Source: an uncultured Clostridia bacterium | GTDB taxonomy: Bacteria > Bacillota > Clostridia > Christensenellales > CAG-314 | Direction of reading: 5' to 3' | NCBI GenBank assembly: GCA_934281515.1 | Contig: CAKQXG010000103.1 | Coordinates: 1-7,344 of the forward strand | DNA: 7,344 nt | Part shown: one piece after another, positions 1 to 6,601 of the stretch | Layout of the letters: each line of letters starts with the position of its first letter | How positions within the stretch are numbered: the stretch's first letter is position 1 | Made by a program: the position numbers and the translations under genes | Notes under the pieces: model-generated | What the model was told of the DNA's origin: nothing | What the model saw: the letters and a program-made list of their open reading frames with translations, nothing else | Database searches by the model: none

Positions 1-987
1 GTTGTAGCCCTCGCCCGTAAGAGGAATCTTGATTGCGCCGAGAATCAGTCCGCACACCACTGCAAACGCAAAAGGCATAAGACCGAAGGGATCGACGACA
101 AACAAGTTTTTCTTTTCGTCCGTAGTGGCAATCTTTTCGGGACTGAGCAAAGCACGTTCGTGCGCCATGTCGGCCTTGACAATCTTGGGCATGAGTTGCA
201 CAAACAGCACAACACCTACCACACCGAACGGGTACGCCAATGCGTGACCGAGCGTAACCATGGATTGACCGGCCTCGCTACTGCTTGCTTCCAATGCCGC
301 CGAGTAGCCGGGGGTTGTGGTAAGTGCGCCGGACAACAAGCCTACGGAAAACTCTTTGGCGTTGTCTTGCAACATGCCTTTCATCGCCAACGCAAACAAC
401 ACTGCCAACAATGCTCCGACCGCAATAATGATGACGCCAAGCAAAACAAATGATTTTGCGTTCTTTTTGAGGTTCTTGAAAAAGTTAGGCCCCGCAATGA
501 AGCCCACCGCGGCGACAAACAATACCAAACCTACGTTTTGAATCATGCTGCCGTAGTACTTGTACAGCAGTGCCGTGGAGTCCTTGATGTACAGACTGCC
601 CAGAACAGGCACGTTTTGCAAGCCGTCTATCGTCGACAAGCAACCGAAGACAATAGCCACCAAAAATACGCCTGCCGTACCGAGATTGATGCCCTTTATC
701 GTGACGCTACCGAGCAAATAGCCAAGCATTGCCACGAGAAACACACCAAACAACAATGCCACTACCGTCGAAAAGCTGATTACTCCGCCGATACCTTTGC
801 TTTGCGTTGCGCAGTACACGCACCAAGCGACAAGTGCAATTGCCAATACGGCAATGATTACAATAGTAGCAATATTTTTGCTACTTTTTTTGTGAGCGAC
901 AACGGTTGTTTCACCGCCGACTTTGTCGGTCGTCTGCATTTCGGCAGACGACTGTTCAACTACTTCGTTTGTATTATTCTCTTCCAT
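1..987 (-). CDS. AspT/YidE (AAEx) family membrane transporter, N-terminal 329 residues (3' end outside window)
   Basis: The frame is open from ATG 987 to the window edge without a stop. The first ~38 residues are hydrophilic, followed by about seven hydrophobic segments (near residues 39-62, 70-94, 100-116, 153-170, 180-204, 240-258 and 303-318). The pattern around residues 150-170 (QNVGLVLFVAAVGFIAGP then NFF), the TTTPGYSAALE stretch near 216-226 and LAYPFGVVGVVLFVQLMPK near 240-258 are typical of the first Asp-Al_Ex half of the aspartate:alanine exchanger family. A second membrane half begins near residue 300 with no visible TrkA-C region between. Family members include AspT (aspartate:alanine antiport) and SucE (succinate export). 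It follows frdA by 8 bases, with an AGAGGAT ribosome site overlapping the frdA stop. I infer a dicarboxylate or amino-acid exporter or exchanger linked to fumarate/succinate metabolism; the substrate is not proven by sequence. Confidence 0.8.
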   Translation of the reverse strand, partial: MEENNTNEVVEQSSAEMQTTDKVGGETTVVAHKKSSKNIATIVIIAVLAIALVAWCVYCATQSKGIGGVISFSTVVALLFGVFLVAMLGYLLGSVTIKGINLGTAGVFLVAIVFGCLSTIDGLQNVPVLGSLYIKDSTALLYKYYGSMIQNVGLVLFVAAVGFIAGPNFFKNLKKNAKSFVLLGVIIIAVGALLAVLFALAMKGMLQDNAKEFSVGLLSGALTTTPGYSAALEASSSEAGQSMVTLGHALAYPFGVVGVVLFVQLMPKIVKADMAHERALLSPEKIATTDEKKNLFVVDPFGLMPFAFAVVCGLILGAIKIPLTGEGYN

Positions 988-995
988 ACTATCCT

Positions 996-2600
996 CTACT
1001 GTTTTCTTGCGTAGTCGGGCAAAATCTGCGGCGACAATTTGGTGGGACGAATACCTGCCGAGGCAAGTTCCTTGTCAAAATCTTTGACATGCTGCAATGT
1101 CAGCTTGCCAACCTTGACCGTTCTGCTCTTTTGCGCAGCTGATTCGCCTGCGTCCCGACCGAACACAATGACGTCCAGCAAACTGTTGCCCATAAGGCGG
1201 TTACGTCCGTGTATGCCGCCTACCGCTTCGCCTGCGACAAACAGGTTGCCTACGGTTGTAGTTTGACAATCGGCTCCGATGTCGATACCGCCGTTTTGGT
1301 AGTGCAGCGTCGGGTACACCAGTATCGGCTGTTTGCGGATGTCGATACCGTACTTGCCAAACATACGCAACATTGCGGGAATACGTTTTTCGATTGTGCC
1401 TTCGCCGTTGATCAACTCTATCATCGGCGTATCCAGCCACACACCCTGTCCGTCGGTGGTCTTGACGTCGTTGTGACGTACCTTGCACTCTCGTATTATG
1501 CTTGCGGCCGTTACGTCACGGGTTTCCAACGAATACACAAAGGGTTGTCCTTGGCTGTTGACAAGCTGTGCGCCCAGGCTACGCACCTTTTCGGTGACCA
1601 ATGCACCGAATATTTGCGTCGGTTCGGCAACGCCCGTCGGGTGGTACTGCAAAGTGTCGGCATACAACAAATGTGCGCCTGCACGATAGGCAAGTATCAG
1701 TCCGTCGGCGGTTGCGCCGTAGTGATTGCTTGTCGGGAAACCTTGGTAATGCAGTCTGCCTGCGCCGCCCGTTGCGATAATCACCGTTTTGGCACGCGCC
1801 ACAAGAATTTGTTGCGTTTCGAGATTCATCAGCACTGCGCCTGCGGCATTACCGTTACTGTCTTTGACGATTTCTATCGCCGCAGTGAAGTCCACCACGG
1901 GAATGCCTCTGTTAAGCACCTCGTCACGCAACGTACGCATGATTTCCGCACCGCTGTAATCCTTGCACGCATGCATACGTTTGCGGCTTGTTCCGCCGCC
2001 GTGAGTTGTAATCATGTTGCCGTCGGCGTCCTTGTCAAACATAACGCCTAGATCGCTAAGCCACTTGATTGCGTCGGGAGCTTCGTAAACCAACTTTTTC
2101 AACAGTTCCGGCTTGGCGGCAAAGTGTCCGCCACCGAAAGCGTCAAGATAGTGTATGGCAGGGCTGTCGTTGGGCTTGTCGGCTGCTTGTATGCCGCCTT
2201 CCGCCATCATTGTGTTGGCGTCGCCTATACGCAACTTGGTTACAATCATCACGTTTGCGCCGTTGGCGTTTGCCGTGATTGCCGCACTTGCGCCTGCGCC
2301 GCCACCACCGATTACCAACACGTCTACGTCATAGTCGGGATGAGCAAGGTCGATTTTTTTACCAAGTACTCGTGACTTGCCTTGCAACAGTGTCGCAAGC
2401 TCGTGTAACACCTTGTCGCCTTTGTTGGGGCCTACCTGCAACTCTTCGTATGCGCTGTCGATGTAGTCGGGATGATTTTCACGCAAGACGGCGTCCTTGT
2501 CGTCTGCCGACATACGCGGATACAGGTTGTTGAGTCGCTCGGCTCGGGTCGCTTCCACCTTGGCAATGGAGGCAAGTTGTTCGTCTGTATATTTGTACAT
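996..2600 (-). CDS. frdA: Fumarate reductase/succinate dehydrogenase-type flavoprotein subunit, soluble
   Basis: This 534-residue flavoprotein probably interconverts fumarate and succinate in the cytoplasm. A Rossmann FAD motif lies at residues 96-105 (GxGxxG from G98 to G103), with further FAD contacts around AEGG (133-136) and ATGGAG (276-281). Counterparts of the fumarate reductase catalytic residues are present: H320 in QYHPTG, E337/R340, R361 in ETRD, H433 in LHYQNGG and R468 just before GNS. The position of the FAD-linking histidine of E. coli FrdA is N129, so FAD is probably bound non-covalently. The protein has an extra ~90-residue N-terminal segment and ends about 60 residues after the last FAD motif, so it lacks most of the usual FrdA C-terminal helical domain. 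There is no signal peptide. The start has an AGGAGG site 7-8 bases upstream. FrdB is encoded 14 bases upstream. L-aspartate oxidase and APS reductase A are related alternatives that fit the context less well. Confidence 0.87.
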   Translation of the reverse strand: MYKYTDEQLASIAKVEATRAERLNNLYPRMSADDKDAVLRENHPDYIDSAYEELQVGPNKGDKVLHELATLLQGKSRVLGKKIDLAHPDYDVDVLVIGGGGAGASAAITANANGANVMIVTKLRIGDANTMMAEGGIQAADKPNDSPAIHYLDAFGGGHFAAKPELLKKLVYEAPDAIKWLSDLGVMFDKDADGNMITTHGGGTSRKRMHACKDYSGAEIMRTLRDEVLNRGIPVVDFTAAIEIVKDSNGNAAGAVLMNLETQQILVARAKTVIIATGGAGRLHYQGFPTSNHYGATADGLILAYRAGAHLLYADTLQYHPTGVAEPTQIFGALVTEKVRSLGAQLVNSQGQPFVYSLETRDVTAASIIRECKVRHNDVKTTDGQGVWLDTPMIELINGEGTIEKRIPAMLRMFGKYGIDIRKQPILVYPTLHYQNGGIDIGADCQTTTVGNLFVAGEAVGGIHGRNRLMGNSLLDVIVFGRDAGESAAQKSRTVKVGKLTLQHVKDFDKELASAGIRPTKLSPQILPDYARKQ

Positions 2601-2607
2601 GTGTTTT

Positions 2608-2614
2608 ACCTCCT
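2608..2614 (-). promoter_or_regulatory. Ribosome binding site of frdA
   Basis: The minus strand reads AGGAGGT here, 7 bases before the ATG at 2600. It occupies nearly all of the 14-base gap after the frdB stop. This canonical site fixes the frdA start and suggests strong, independent initiation on the flavoprotein gene. Confidence 0.8.
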
Positions 2615-3292
2615 TTACTTTTCGATGTCGCGATGGTTGTACAGCTCTTTCATCTCGTCGATGGGTTTGCCCATGATGTCTTCCATGATCTTGACAAAGT
2701 CGCCGTTGTTTATCTCGGCAACACGCTTGTCAAGATGTTGACACTCGGGGGCAAGATACTTGCCGTACAAACGTCTGGCCAGTTCGGCAACCTGCGGATG
2801 GGAAATACCTGCCGGGCAACGAGATGAGCAAATGCCGCACATTACGCAGTCGAAGCTTTCCTCGGCGCACTTCTTGTACTCGCCCCGTTGAGCATAAGCA
2901 ATGTACTGCATAACGTTGAGTCCTTGCGGACAAGCCTTGGTGCAAGCGTTGCAACCGATACAACTGTAAATTTCGGGATACAGTTGCATCATGATTTGCT
3001 CGGTGGGTTTAATTTTGTTGATGTCGTAAACTTGCTTGACAAGGGGGAAGAAAGGCAGTGTGGCAACGTACATACCTTCTTCTACCTGTTGTTGGCAGGC
3101 AAGGCAAGTTTTAAGCTCCTGTTTGCCCTTGATACGGTAAAACGTAGCGCACGCACCGCAAAATCCGTTGCGGCAACCGCAACCGCGTATGAGTTGGTAG
3201 CCTGCATATTCCATTGCCTTCATGATGGTAAGGCTGGCAGGCACGCTGTACTTTTTACCGAAAAAATACACATTGACAAATTGTTGTTCCAT
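2615..3292 (-). CDS. frdB: Fumarate reductase iron-sulfur subunit with HdrC-like C-terminal half
   Basis: This 225-residue electron-transfer subunit probably wires the FrdA-type flavoprotein to the upstream Flx/HdrA module. The N-terminal half is a plant-type ferredoxin domain with a [2Fe-2S] motif C40-x4-C45-x2-C48-x14-C63 (CRNGFCGAC then CLAC), as in SdhB/FrdB. The C-terminal half carries two complete four-cysteine motifs, C111/C114/C117/C121P and C149/C152/C155/C159P, resembling HdrC. In classical FrdB the last motif lacks one cysteine and holds [3Fe-4S]; here it should hold [4Fe-4S]. No HdrB-type CCG domain follows, unlike archaeal TfrB. No transmembrane segment is seen. It starts 9 bases after the flxA-like gene, with an AGAGGTG site overlapping that stop codon. 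Assignment as FrdB partner rests on the adjacent frdA and the cluster pattern. Confidence 0.83.
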   Translation of the reverse strand: MEQQFVNVYFFGKKYSVPASLTIMKAMEYAGYQLIRGCGCRNGFCGACATFYRIKGKQELKTCLACQQQVEEGMYVATLPFFPLVKQVYDINKIKPTEQIMMQLYPEIYSCIGCNACTKACPQGLNVMQYIAYAQRGEYKKCAEESFDCVMCGICSSRCPAGISHPQVAELARRLYGKYLAPECQHLDKRVAEINNGDFVKIMEDIMGKPIDEMKELYNHRDIEK

Positions 3293-3301
3293 ATTACACC
3301 T

Positions 3302-4132
3302 CTAATACTCGTTGGGCAGTTCGTCCAGTTGGTCCATACGGAACACCGGTCCGTCCTTGCAAACGAATTTGTCGCCTACGTTGCAACGTCCGCACTTACC
3401 GATACCGCACTTCATGCGCAGTTCCAGCGTGGTGTAAACGCGAGTTTTGGAAAAGCCCAGTTCCAGCAATCCTTGCAGAGTAAACTTGATCATGATGGGC
3501 GGTCCGCACAACACTGCCGTCATTGTCGGGTCAAGTCCCAACTCCTTGACGTAAGCAGGTACAAAGCCGACATGTCCGTTCCAACCTTCCTGCGGACGGT
3601 CGATGGTAAGGTACACTTCGAAGTTCGGTTCCTTTTCCCACTCGTTGCGGATTTCTTCTATGTCCACAAGATCGTCCTTGCTGCGTGCGCCGTACACAAC
3701 CACCACTTTGCCGTAATTACTGCGATAGTGACGAACGTAGTTGATGACGCTACGCAAAGGAGCAAGTCCTATGCCGCCTGCGATAAACAACAAGTCGCGC
3801 CCTTTGAAGTCTTCGCCCTCTACGGGAAAAGCATGTCCGTAGGGTCCGCGTACGGTGATTTGCTGACCCTCTTCGATACCGTGTATCACTTCGGTTACGC
3901 AACCGCACTTCTTGATGCTGAACTCCATAAACTCTTGGTTTGTGGGAGAACTTGTAATACTGAACATGCACTCGCCGACTCCGGGAACAGACACCATGGC
4001 GCACTGACCGGGCATATGCTCGAACAGTTTTTTACCGTCGGTACCCACCACTCGGAAGGTTTTTACGTCGGCAGTATCCTTGCGTATATCTGTCACTACG
4101 CCGATATTGGGGATAAGATTTTCGTTAATCAT
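3302..4132 (-). CDS. flxA: FlxA-like FAD/NAD(P)-binding oxidoreductase subunit (AsrB/HydG/PyrK type)
   Basis: This 276-residue subunit belongs to the ferredoxin-NADP reductase superfamily and is the likely entry point for NADH (or NADPH) electrons. The FAD-binding barrel spans roughly residues 5-105, with the flavin motif around MFSITSSP (56-63) and GPYGHAFP (96-103). The nucleotide-binding domain follows, with GGIGLAPLRS at 119-128 and CGPP at 209-212. A C-terminal [2Fe-2S] site is formed by C242, C247, C250 and C258, as in PyrK and anaerobic sulfite reductase B. The start codon overlaps the 3' end of the preceding gene by 8 bases, with an AGGGGG ribosome site 8 bases upstream, implying translational coupling. 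Length and motifs also fit AsrB of sulfite reductase or sulfhydrogenase gamma. No asrC or hydrogenase gene is visible, and the neighbouring mvhD and hdrA favour the Flx assignment. Confidence 0.85.
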   Translation of the reverse strand: MINENLIPNIGVVTDIRKDTADVKTFRVVGTDGKKLFEHMPGQCAMVSVPGVGECMFSITSSPTNQEFMEFSIKKCGCVTEVIHGIEEGQQITVRGPYGHAFPVEGEDFKGRDLLFIAGGIGLAPLRSVINYVRHYRSNYGKVVVVYGARSKDDLVDIEEIRNEWEKEPNFEVYLTIDRPQEGWNGHVGFVPAYVKELGLDPTMTAVLCGPPIMIKFTLQGLLELGFSKTRVYTTLELRMKCGIGKCGRCNVGDKFVCKDGPVFRMDQLDELPNEY

Positions 4133-5150
4133 GTTTTTGTCCCCCTATCTTTTTGATAACCTTGACGATGTTGAGATGTTGCGGACACTTCTTTACGCAA
4201 CGACCGCAACCAATGCAACTGTACATGCCGTACTGCGAGGGATAGTACACCAACTTGTGCATAAAGCGTTGACGATAACGTTGCATTTGCGTTGTACGGG
4301 GGTTAGCCGCCGCCATTTGGGTAAAATCACTGTACATACAACTGTCCCAACAACGGAAACGAATGATATCCTTGTTTGTGTTGAAATCCCTTATGTCGAA
4401 GCATTGGCAAGTCGGGCAAACAAAGGTGCATGCACCGCATCCGAGGCAAGCGCTGCTCAACTCGTCCCACACGGGCAAGTTGAACAATTCGTTGAGGTTT
4501 TCGGGTTTGAAGCGGGACAAGTCCAAGTTGGCGAAGGGCAATGCCTTGGCAATCGTTTTGCTTTTCTCGCAAATTGCCATTACCACAGCGTCGTCGCAAG
4601 GCTCGGTCAACTCGGCAACAAGCTCAAGAAGTTTGTTGCCTTTGTCGGTGTTGGCGGTAAGATACAATGCCGTTTCGTCCGTCCAACAGGTAATGTCGCC
4701 GCCGGGGTTGGTCTGGTCGATACCGAATGTGTTGCAAAAACAACTGTCCTGCGGTTTGCCGCAAGCAAGCGTGCATATGATTGCCGCCTCCCTGCGCAGT
4801 TGATAAAAAGTGTCTACAGGCTGTTGCAGAAAAACGTTGTCAAGCACGGTAAACGCCTTGTAGTCGCACGCACGGACGCCAAAAACCACATACGGTTGCA
4901 TTTTTTTGCGCACGTCTTCGATTGTCAACGTCTTGCCTTCGGTCTTGAACTTCATCATTGTTTCGCTTTGCGGAAAGAACACGTCCTTGGGCGATTTGAC
5001 CGTTTTAAGCGTGTCGATGTCTACCGTTGCGCCGTCGGTGTAGTAGCCGAAGTTTACTTCTCCGCCTTTGACAACGGGCAGATACAACGACATATTGTCG
5101 GCAATCTTTTTGTAAAATGCGTCGAGATTGCTACGTAAAACTTTCAACAT
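4125..5150 (-). CDS. flxB: FlxB-like 4Fe-4S di-cluster electron-transfer subunit (AsrA/sulfhydrogenase beta type)
   Basis: This 341-residue soluble iron-sulfur protein passes electrons between the NAD(P)H-oxidising FlxA-like subunit and the rest of the complex. A mixed N-terminal domain contains GVRACDYKAF (91-100) and a cysteine group at C126, C130, C137 and C139, both characteristic of the AsrA/HydB family. Two [4Fe-4S] motifs follow: C235/C238/C241/C245P with extra C248 and C250, and C312/C315/C318/C322P. The length matches AsrA. The ATG follows the TAG of the preceding gene with no base between, with AAGGAGGG 7 bases upstream inside that gene. Its neighbours are a FlxC-like gene upstream and flxA downstream. 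Without the context it could be called anaerobic sulfite reductase subunit A; nothing else for sulfite reduction is present in the window. Confidence 0.83.
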   Translation of the reverse strand: MLKVLRSNLDAFYKKIADNMSLYLPVVKGGEVNFGYYTDGATVDIDTLKTVKSPKDVFFPQSETMMKFKTEGKTLTIEDVRKKMQPYVVFGVRACDYKAFTVLDNVFLQQPVDTFYQLRREAAIICTLACGKPQDSCFCNTFGIDQTNPGGDITCWTDETALYLTANTDKGNKLLELVAELTEPCDDAVVMAICEKSKTIAKALPFANLDLSRFKPENLNELFNLPVWDELSSACLGCGACTFVCPTCQCFDIRDFNTNKDIIRFRCWDSCMYSDFTQMAAANPRTTQMQRYRQRFMHKLVYYPSQYGMYSCIGCGRCVKKCPQHLNIVKVIKKIGGQKHD

Positions 5151-6131
5151 CTACTTGCCCTCCTTGTCCGACACTTTGCTCGGATCTACGTCGTCGATGG
5201 TGTAGGTGGTCAACGGAGTCTTGCCCTCAGCAACTTCGCCGGCCTGGAAATCGCCGTACATGCTGTCGATATCCTTGATAAACTTGCGATTGAGCAAGTG
5301 AAGGGGAATCCTTTGCGGACACACGCGTGAGCACTCGCCACAGTCGGTGCAACGTCCTGCCACGTGAAAAGCACGAATTACATGGAACAGTTGTTCCTCG
5401 AAACTGACGTCGTTTGCCTTGGCGGCAACGCCCGACTTGTTGTTGTCAAACACGCACTTGGTACAAGTGCATGCAGGACACACGTTACGGCAAGCGTTGC
5501 AACGTATACATTTGCTCAGTTGCGTTTGCCAATATGCGTAACGTTCGTCGGCAGTCATCGCTTCCAGTTTGGCGACCTCGGCAAAACGGTCGTTTGCCGT
5601 TTCGCTCATTTCGTTGACAACAATCGTTTCGTCGGCAACAACAAACTTCTTGCCTTTGCAAGACAAGCATTTTTCCAGTAGCAAGCTACCTTTTTCGACA
5701 GTTGAAGTACCGTTTGCGGTACTTACTACAGCGTTTTGTCCGTCGTAAGCAACGCCTGTGACGGAAGTAAAGCCTGCGGCTTCGAGCTTGTAGTTGTCAA
5801 CCTTACCCTGACACTCAACGCCCACCACGTACACATTGTCGCGGTTGACGCGATGTTCCTTAATCAACTCGTTAAGGCTGTATGTGTCGCACGGTTTCAG
5901 AAACACCGCCGTCTTACCGGGCTTTTTTCCGATGTTGACAAGGTACTTGCTGAGATTGGCTCCGCAAAACTCGTCATAGACAAATGTCGACAAACTGTCG
6001 GGTGTTTCGAATACGGCAGGGCTGGGATCGTAGACAAATTCGCCCTTGGTCCAACCAACCACTCTTGCAACCGTACCGTCGGAGAGTAATTCCCGAGCGC
6101 GGTTTACTATCAAATTTTCAAGTTGGCTCAT
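5151..6131 (-). CDS. flxC: FlxC-like 4Fe-4S di-cluster protein with FrhB-like N-terminal domain
   Basis: This 326-residue iron-sulfur subunit is probably the link between MvhD/HdrA and the FlxB/FlxA pair. The N-terminal half has features shared with coenzyme F420 hydrogenase beta and AsrA proteins: LKPCDTYSLNELIKE at 79-92, a C107 segment (VVGVECQGK) and CLSC at 155-158. Two [4Fe-4S] motifs follow: C208/C211/C214/C218P with extra C221, C223 and C226, and C261/C264/C267/C271P. The tail after about 290 is hydrophilic. The frame is open further upstream to an ATG at 6251, but that would overlap the mvhD gene by ~118 bases. The ATG at 6131 sits 2 bases after the mvhD stop and 6 bases after AAGGAGA, so I chose it. 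The name follows gene order in Flx-Hdr clusters; the exact electron route is inferred. Confidence 0.8.
   Translation of the reverse strand: MSQLENLIVNRARELLSDGTVARVVGWTKGEFVYDPSPAVFETPDSLSTFVYDEFCGANLSKYLVNIGKKPGKTAVFLKPCDTYSLNELIKEHRVNRDNVYVVGVECQGKVDNYKLEAAGFTSVTGVAYDGQNAVVSTANGTSTVEKGSLLLEKCLSCKGKKFVVADETIVVNEMSETANDRFAEVAKLEAMTADERYAYWQTQLSKCIRCNACRNVCPACTCTKCVFDNNKSGVAAKANDVSFEEQLFHVIRAFHVAGRCTDCGECSRVCPQRIPLHLLNRKFIKDIDSMYGDFQAGEVAEGKTPLTTYTIDDVDPSKVSDKEGK
5158..5165 (-). promoter_or_regulatory. Ribosome binding site of flxB
   Basis: The minus strand reads AAGGAGGG inside the last codons of flxC, 7 bases before the flxB ATG at 5150. The flxC stop TAG is immediately followed by this ATG, so terminating ribosomes can re-initiate directly. 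Confidence 0.75.
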
Positions 6132-6133
6132 AT

Positions 6134-6601
6134 CTACTCTCCTTTGACGCGAAGATCGGACAGGCGTTTGTTTTCGCCCAATGCCGTCACTTGCGCGACG
6201 AAATCGTTCATTACTTGCGAGAACTTGGCACCTTCGGCGGCGGACACCCATTCCACACGGGTACGTTCGCTCTCGATGCCGAGATAGTCAAGAAAACTGA
6301 ACAGCAATGCCATACGGCGGCGTGTGTAGTAGTTACCTGTTACGTAGTGACAGTCACCGGGGTGGCAACCGCACAAAATGACGCCGTCGGCGCCGCGCTG
6401 AAACGCTTTAAGCACAAACGTCGGGTTGACGCGGCATGAGCAAGGCACGCGGATAATCTTGACGTTGGCAGGGTAGGACAGACGGGCGGAACCGGCAAGG
6501 TCTGCGCCTGCGTAACTGCACCAATTGCAGCAAAACGCTACTATATTGGGTACAAAAGTTTGATTTTCGTTGTTTTGCGTGTTGGTTGTTACTTCTTGCA
6601 T
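6134..6601 (-). CDS. mvhD: MvhD/FlxD-type [2Fe-2S] electron-transfer subunit to HdrA
   Basis: This 155-residue protein matches the delta subunit of methyl-viologen-reducing hydrogenase, which hands electrons from an electron-donating module to HdrA. The family signature is clear: FCCNWCSYAGADLAGSARL from residue 23, RVPCSCRVNP at 51-60 and CGCHPGDCHY at 77-86, with cysteines C24, C25, C28, C54, C56, C77, C79 and C84 available for the single [2Fe-2S] cluster. C56 and C77 fall where I recall glycine or alanine in common homologs. The first ~16 residues are Asn/Thr-rich and probably disordered. Its ATG lies within the hdrA 3' end (13-base overlap), with GGAGGT 9 bases upstream. As in Flx-Hdr and Mvh-Hdr systems, it sits directly beside hdrA. 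Confidence 0.92.
   Translation of the reverse strand: MQEVTTNTQNNENQTFVPNIVAFCCNWCSYAGADLAGSARLSYPANVKIIRVPCSCRVNPTFVLKAFQRGADGVILCGCHPGDCHYVTGNYYTRRRMALLFSFLDYLGIESERTRVEWVSAAEGAKFSQVMNDFVAQVTALGENKRLSDLRVKGE
6138..6144 (-). promoter_or_regulatory. Ribosome binding site deciding the flxC start
   Basis: The minus strand reads AAGGAGA, 6 bases before the ATG at 6131. It sits at the very end of the mvhD gene. It supports the short flxC start over the in-frame ATG at 6251, which would run far into mvhD. Confidence 0.72.

Noticed and set aside
996..2600. L-aspartate oxidase (NadB) or APS reductase AprA
   Set aside because: NadB works without an iron-sulfur partner and sits with nadA/nadC, which are absent. 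AprA is paired with a small ferredoxin AprB, not a FrdB-like protein. The catalytic residue set and adjacent FrdB fit fumarate reductase better.
2888..4156. Long open frame on the plus strand (422 codons) antisense to flxA and frdB
   Set aside because: It lies across two genes with clear family motifs, its translation shows no recognisable domain, and it is the type of open frame that this codon usage produces opposite real genes. The same holds for the plus-strand frames at 4080-5138 and 1209-2051.
3302..5150. Anaerobic sulfite reductase AsrAB
   Set aside because: Lengths and motifs match AsrA/AsrB, but no AsrC sirohaem subunit follows and the genes sit between FlxC/MvhD/HdrA and FrdBA, so the Flx role is preferred.
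5454..5470. Inverted repeat of 7-base arms in flxC over the CTCTKC codons
   Set aside because: Repeated Cys, Thr and Lys codons explain the symmetry; there is no operator or promoter context within the gene.
5705..5724. Perfect 8-base inverted repeat with a 4-base loop inside flxC
   Set aside because: It is in mid-gene with no U-run on either strand, so it is not a terminator. It codes for ordinary residues and could arise by chance.
6132..6251. Extended flxC start at ATG 6251 (40 extra residues)
   Set aside because: It would overlap mvhD by about 118 bases, and the extra residues are Arg-rich, as expected from out-of-frame reading. The ATG at 6131 has a good AAGGAGA site and a tight 2-base gap.
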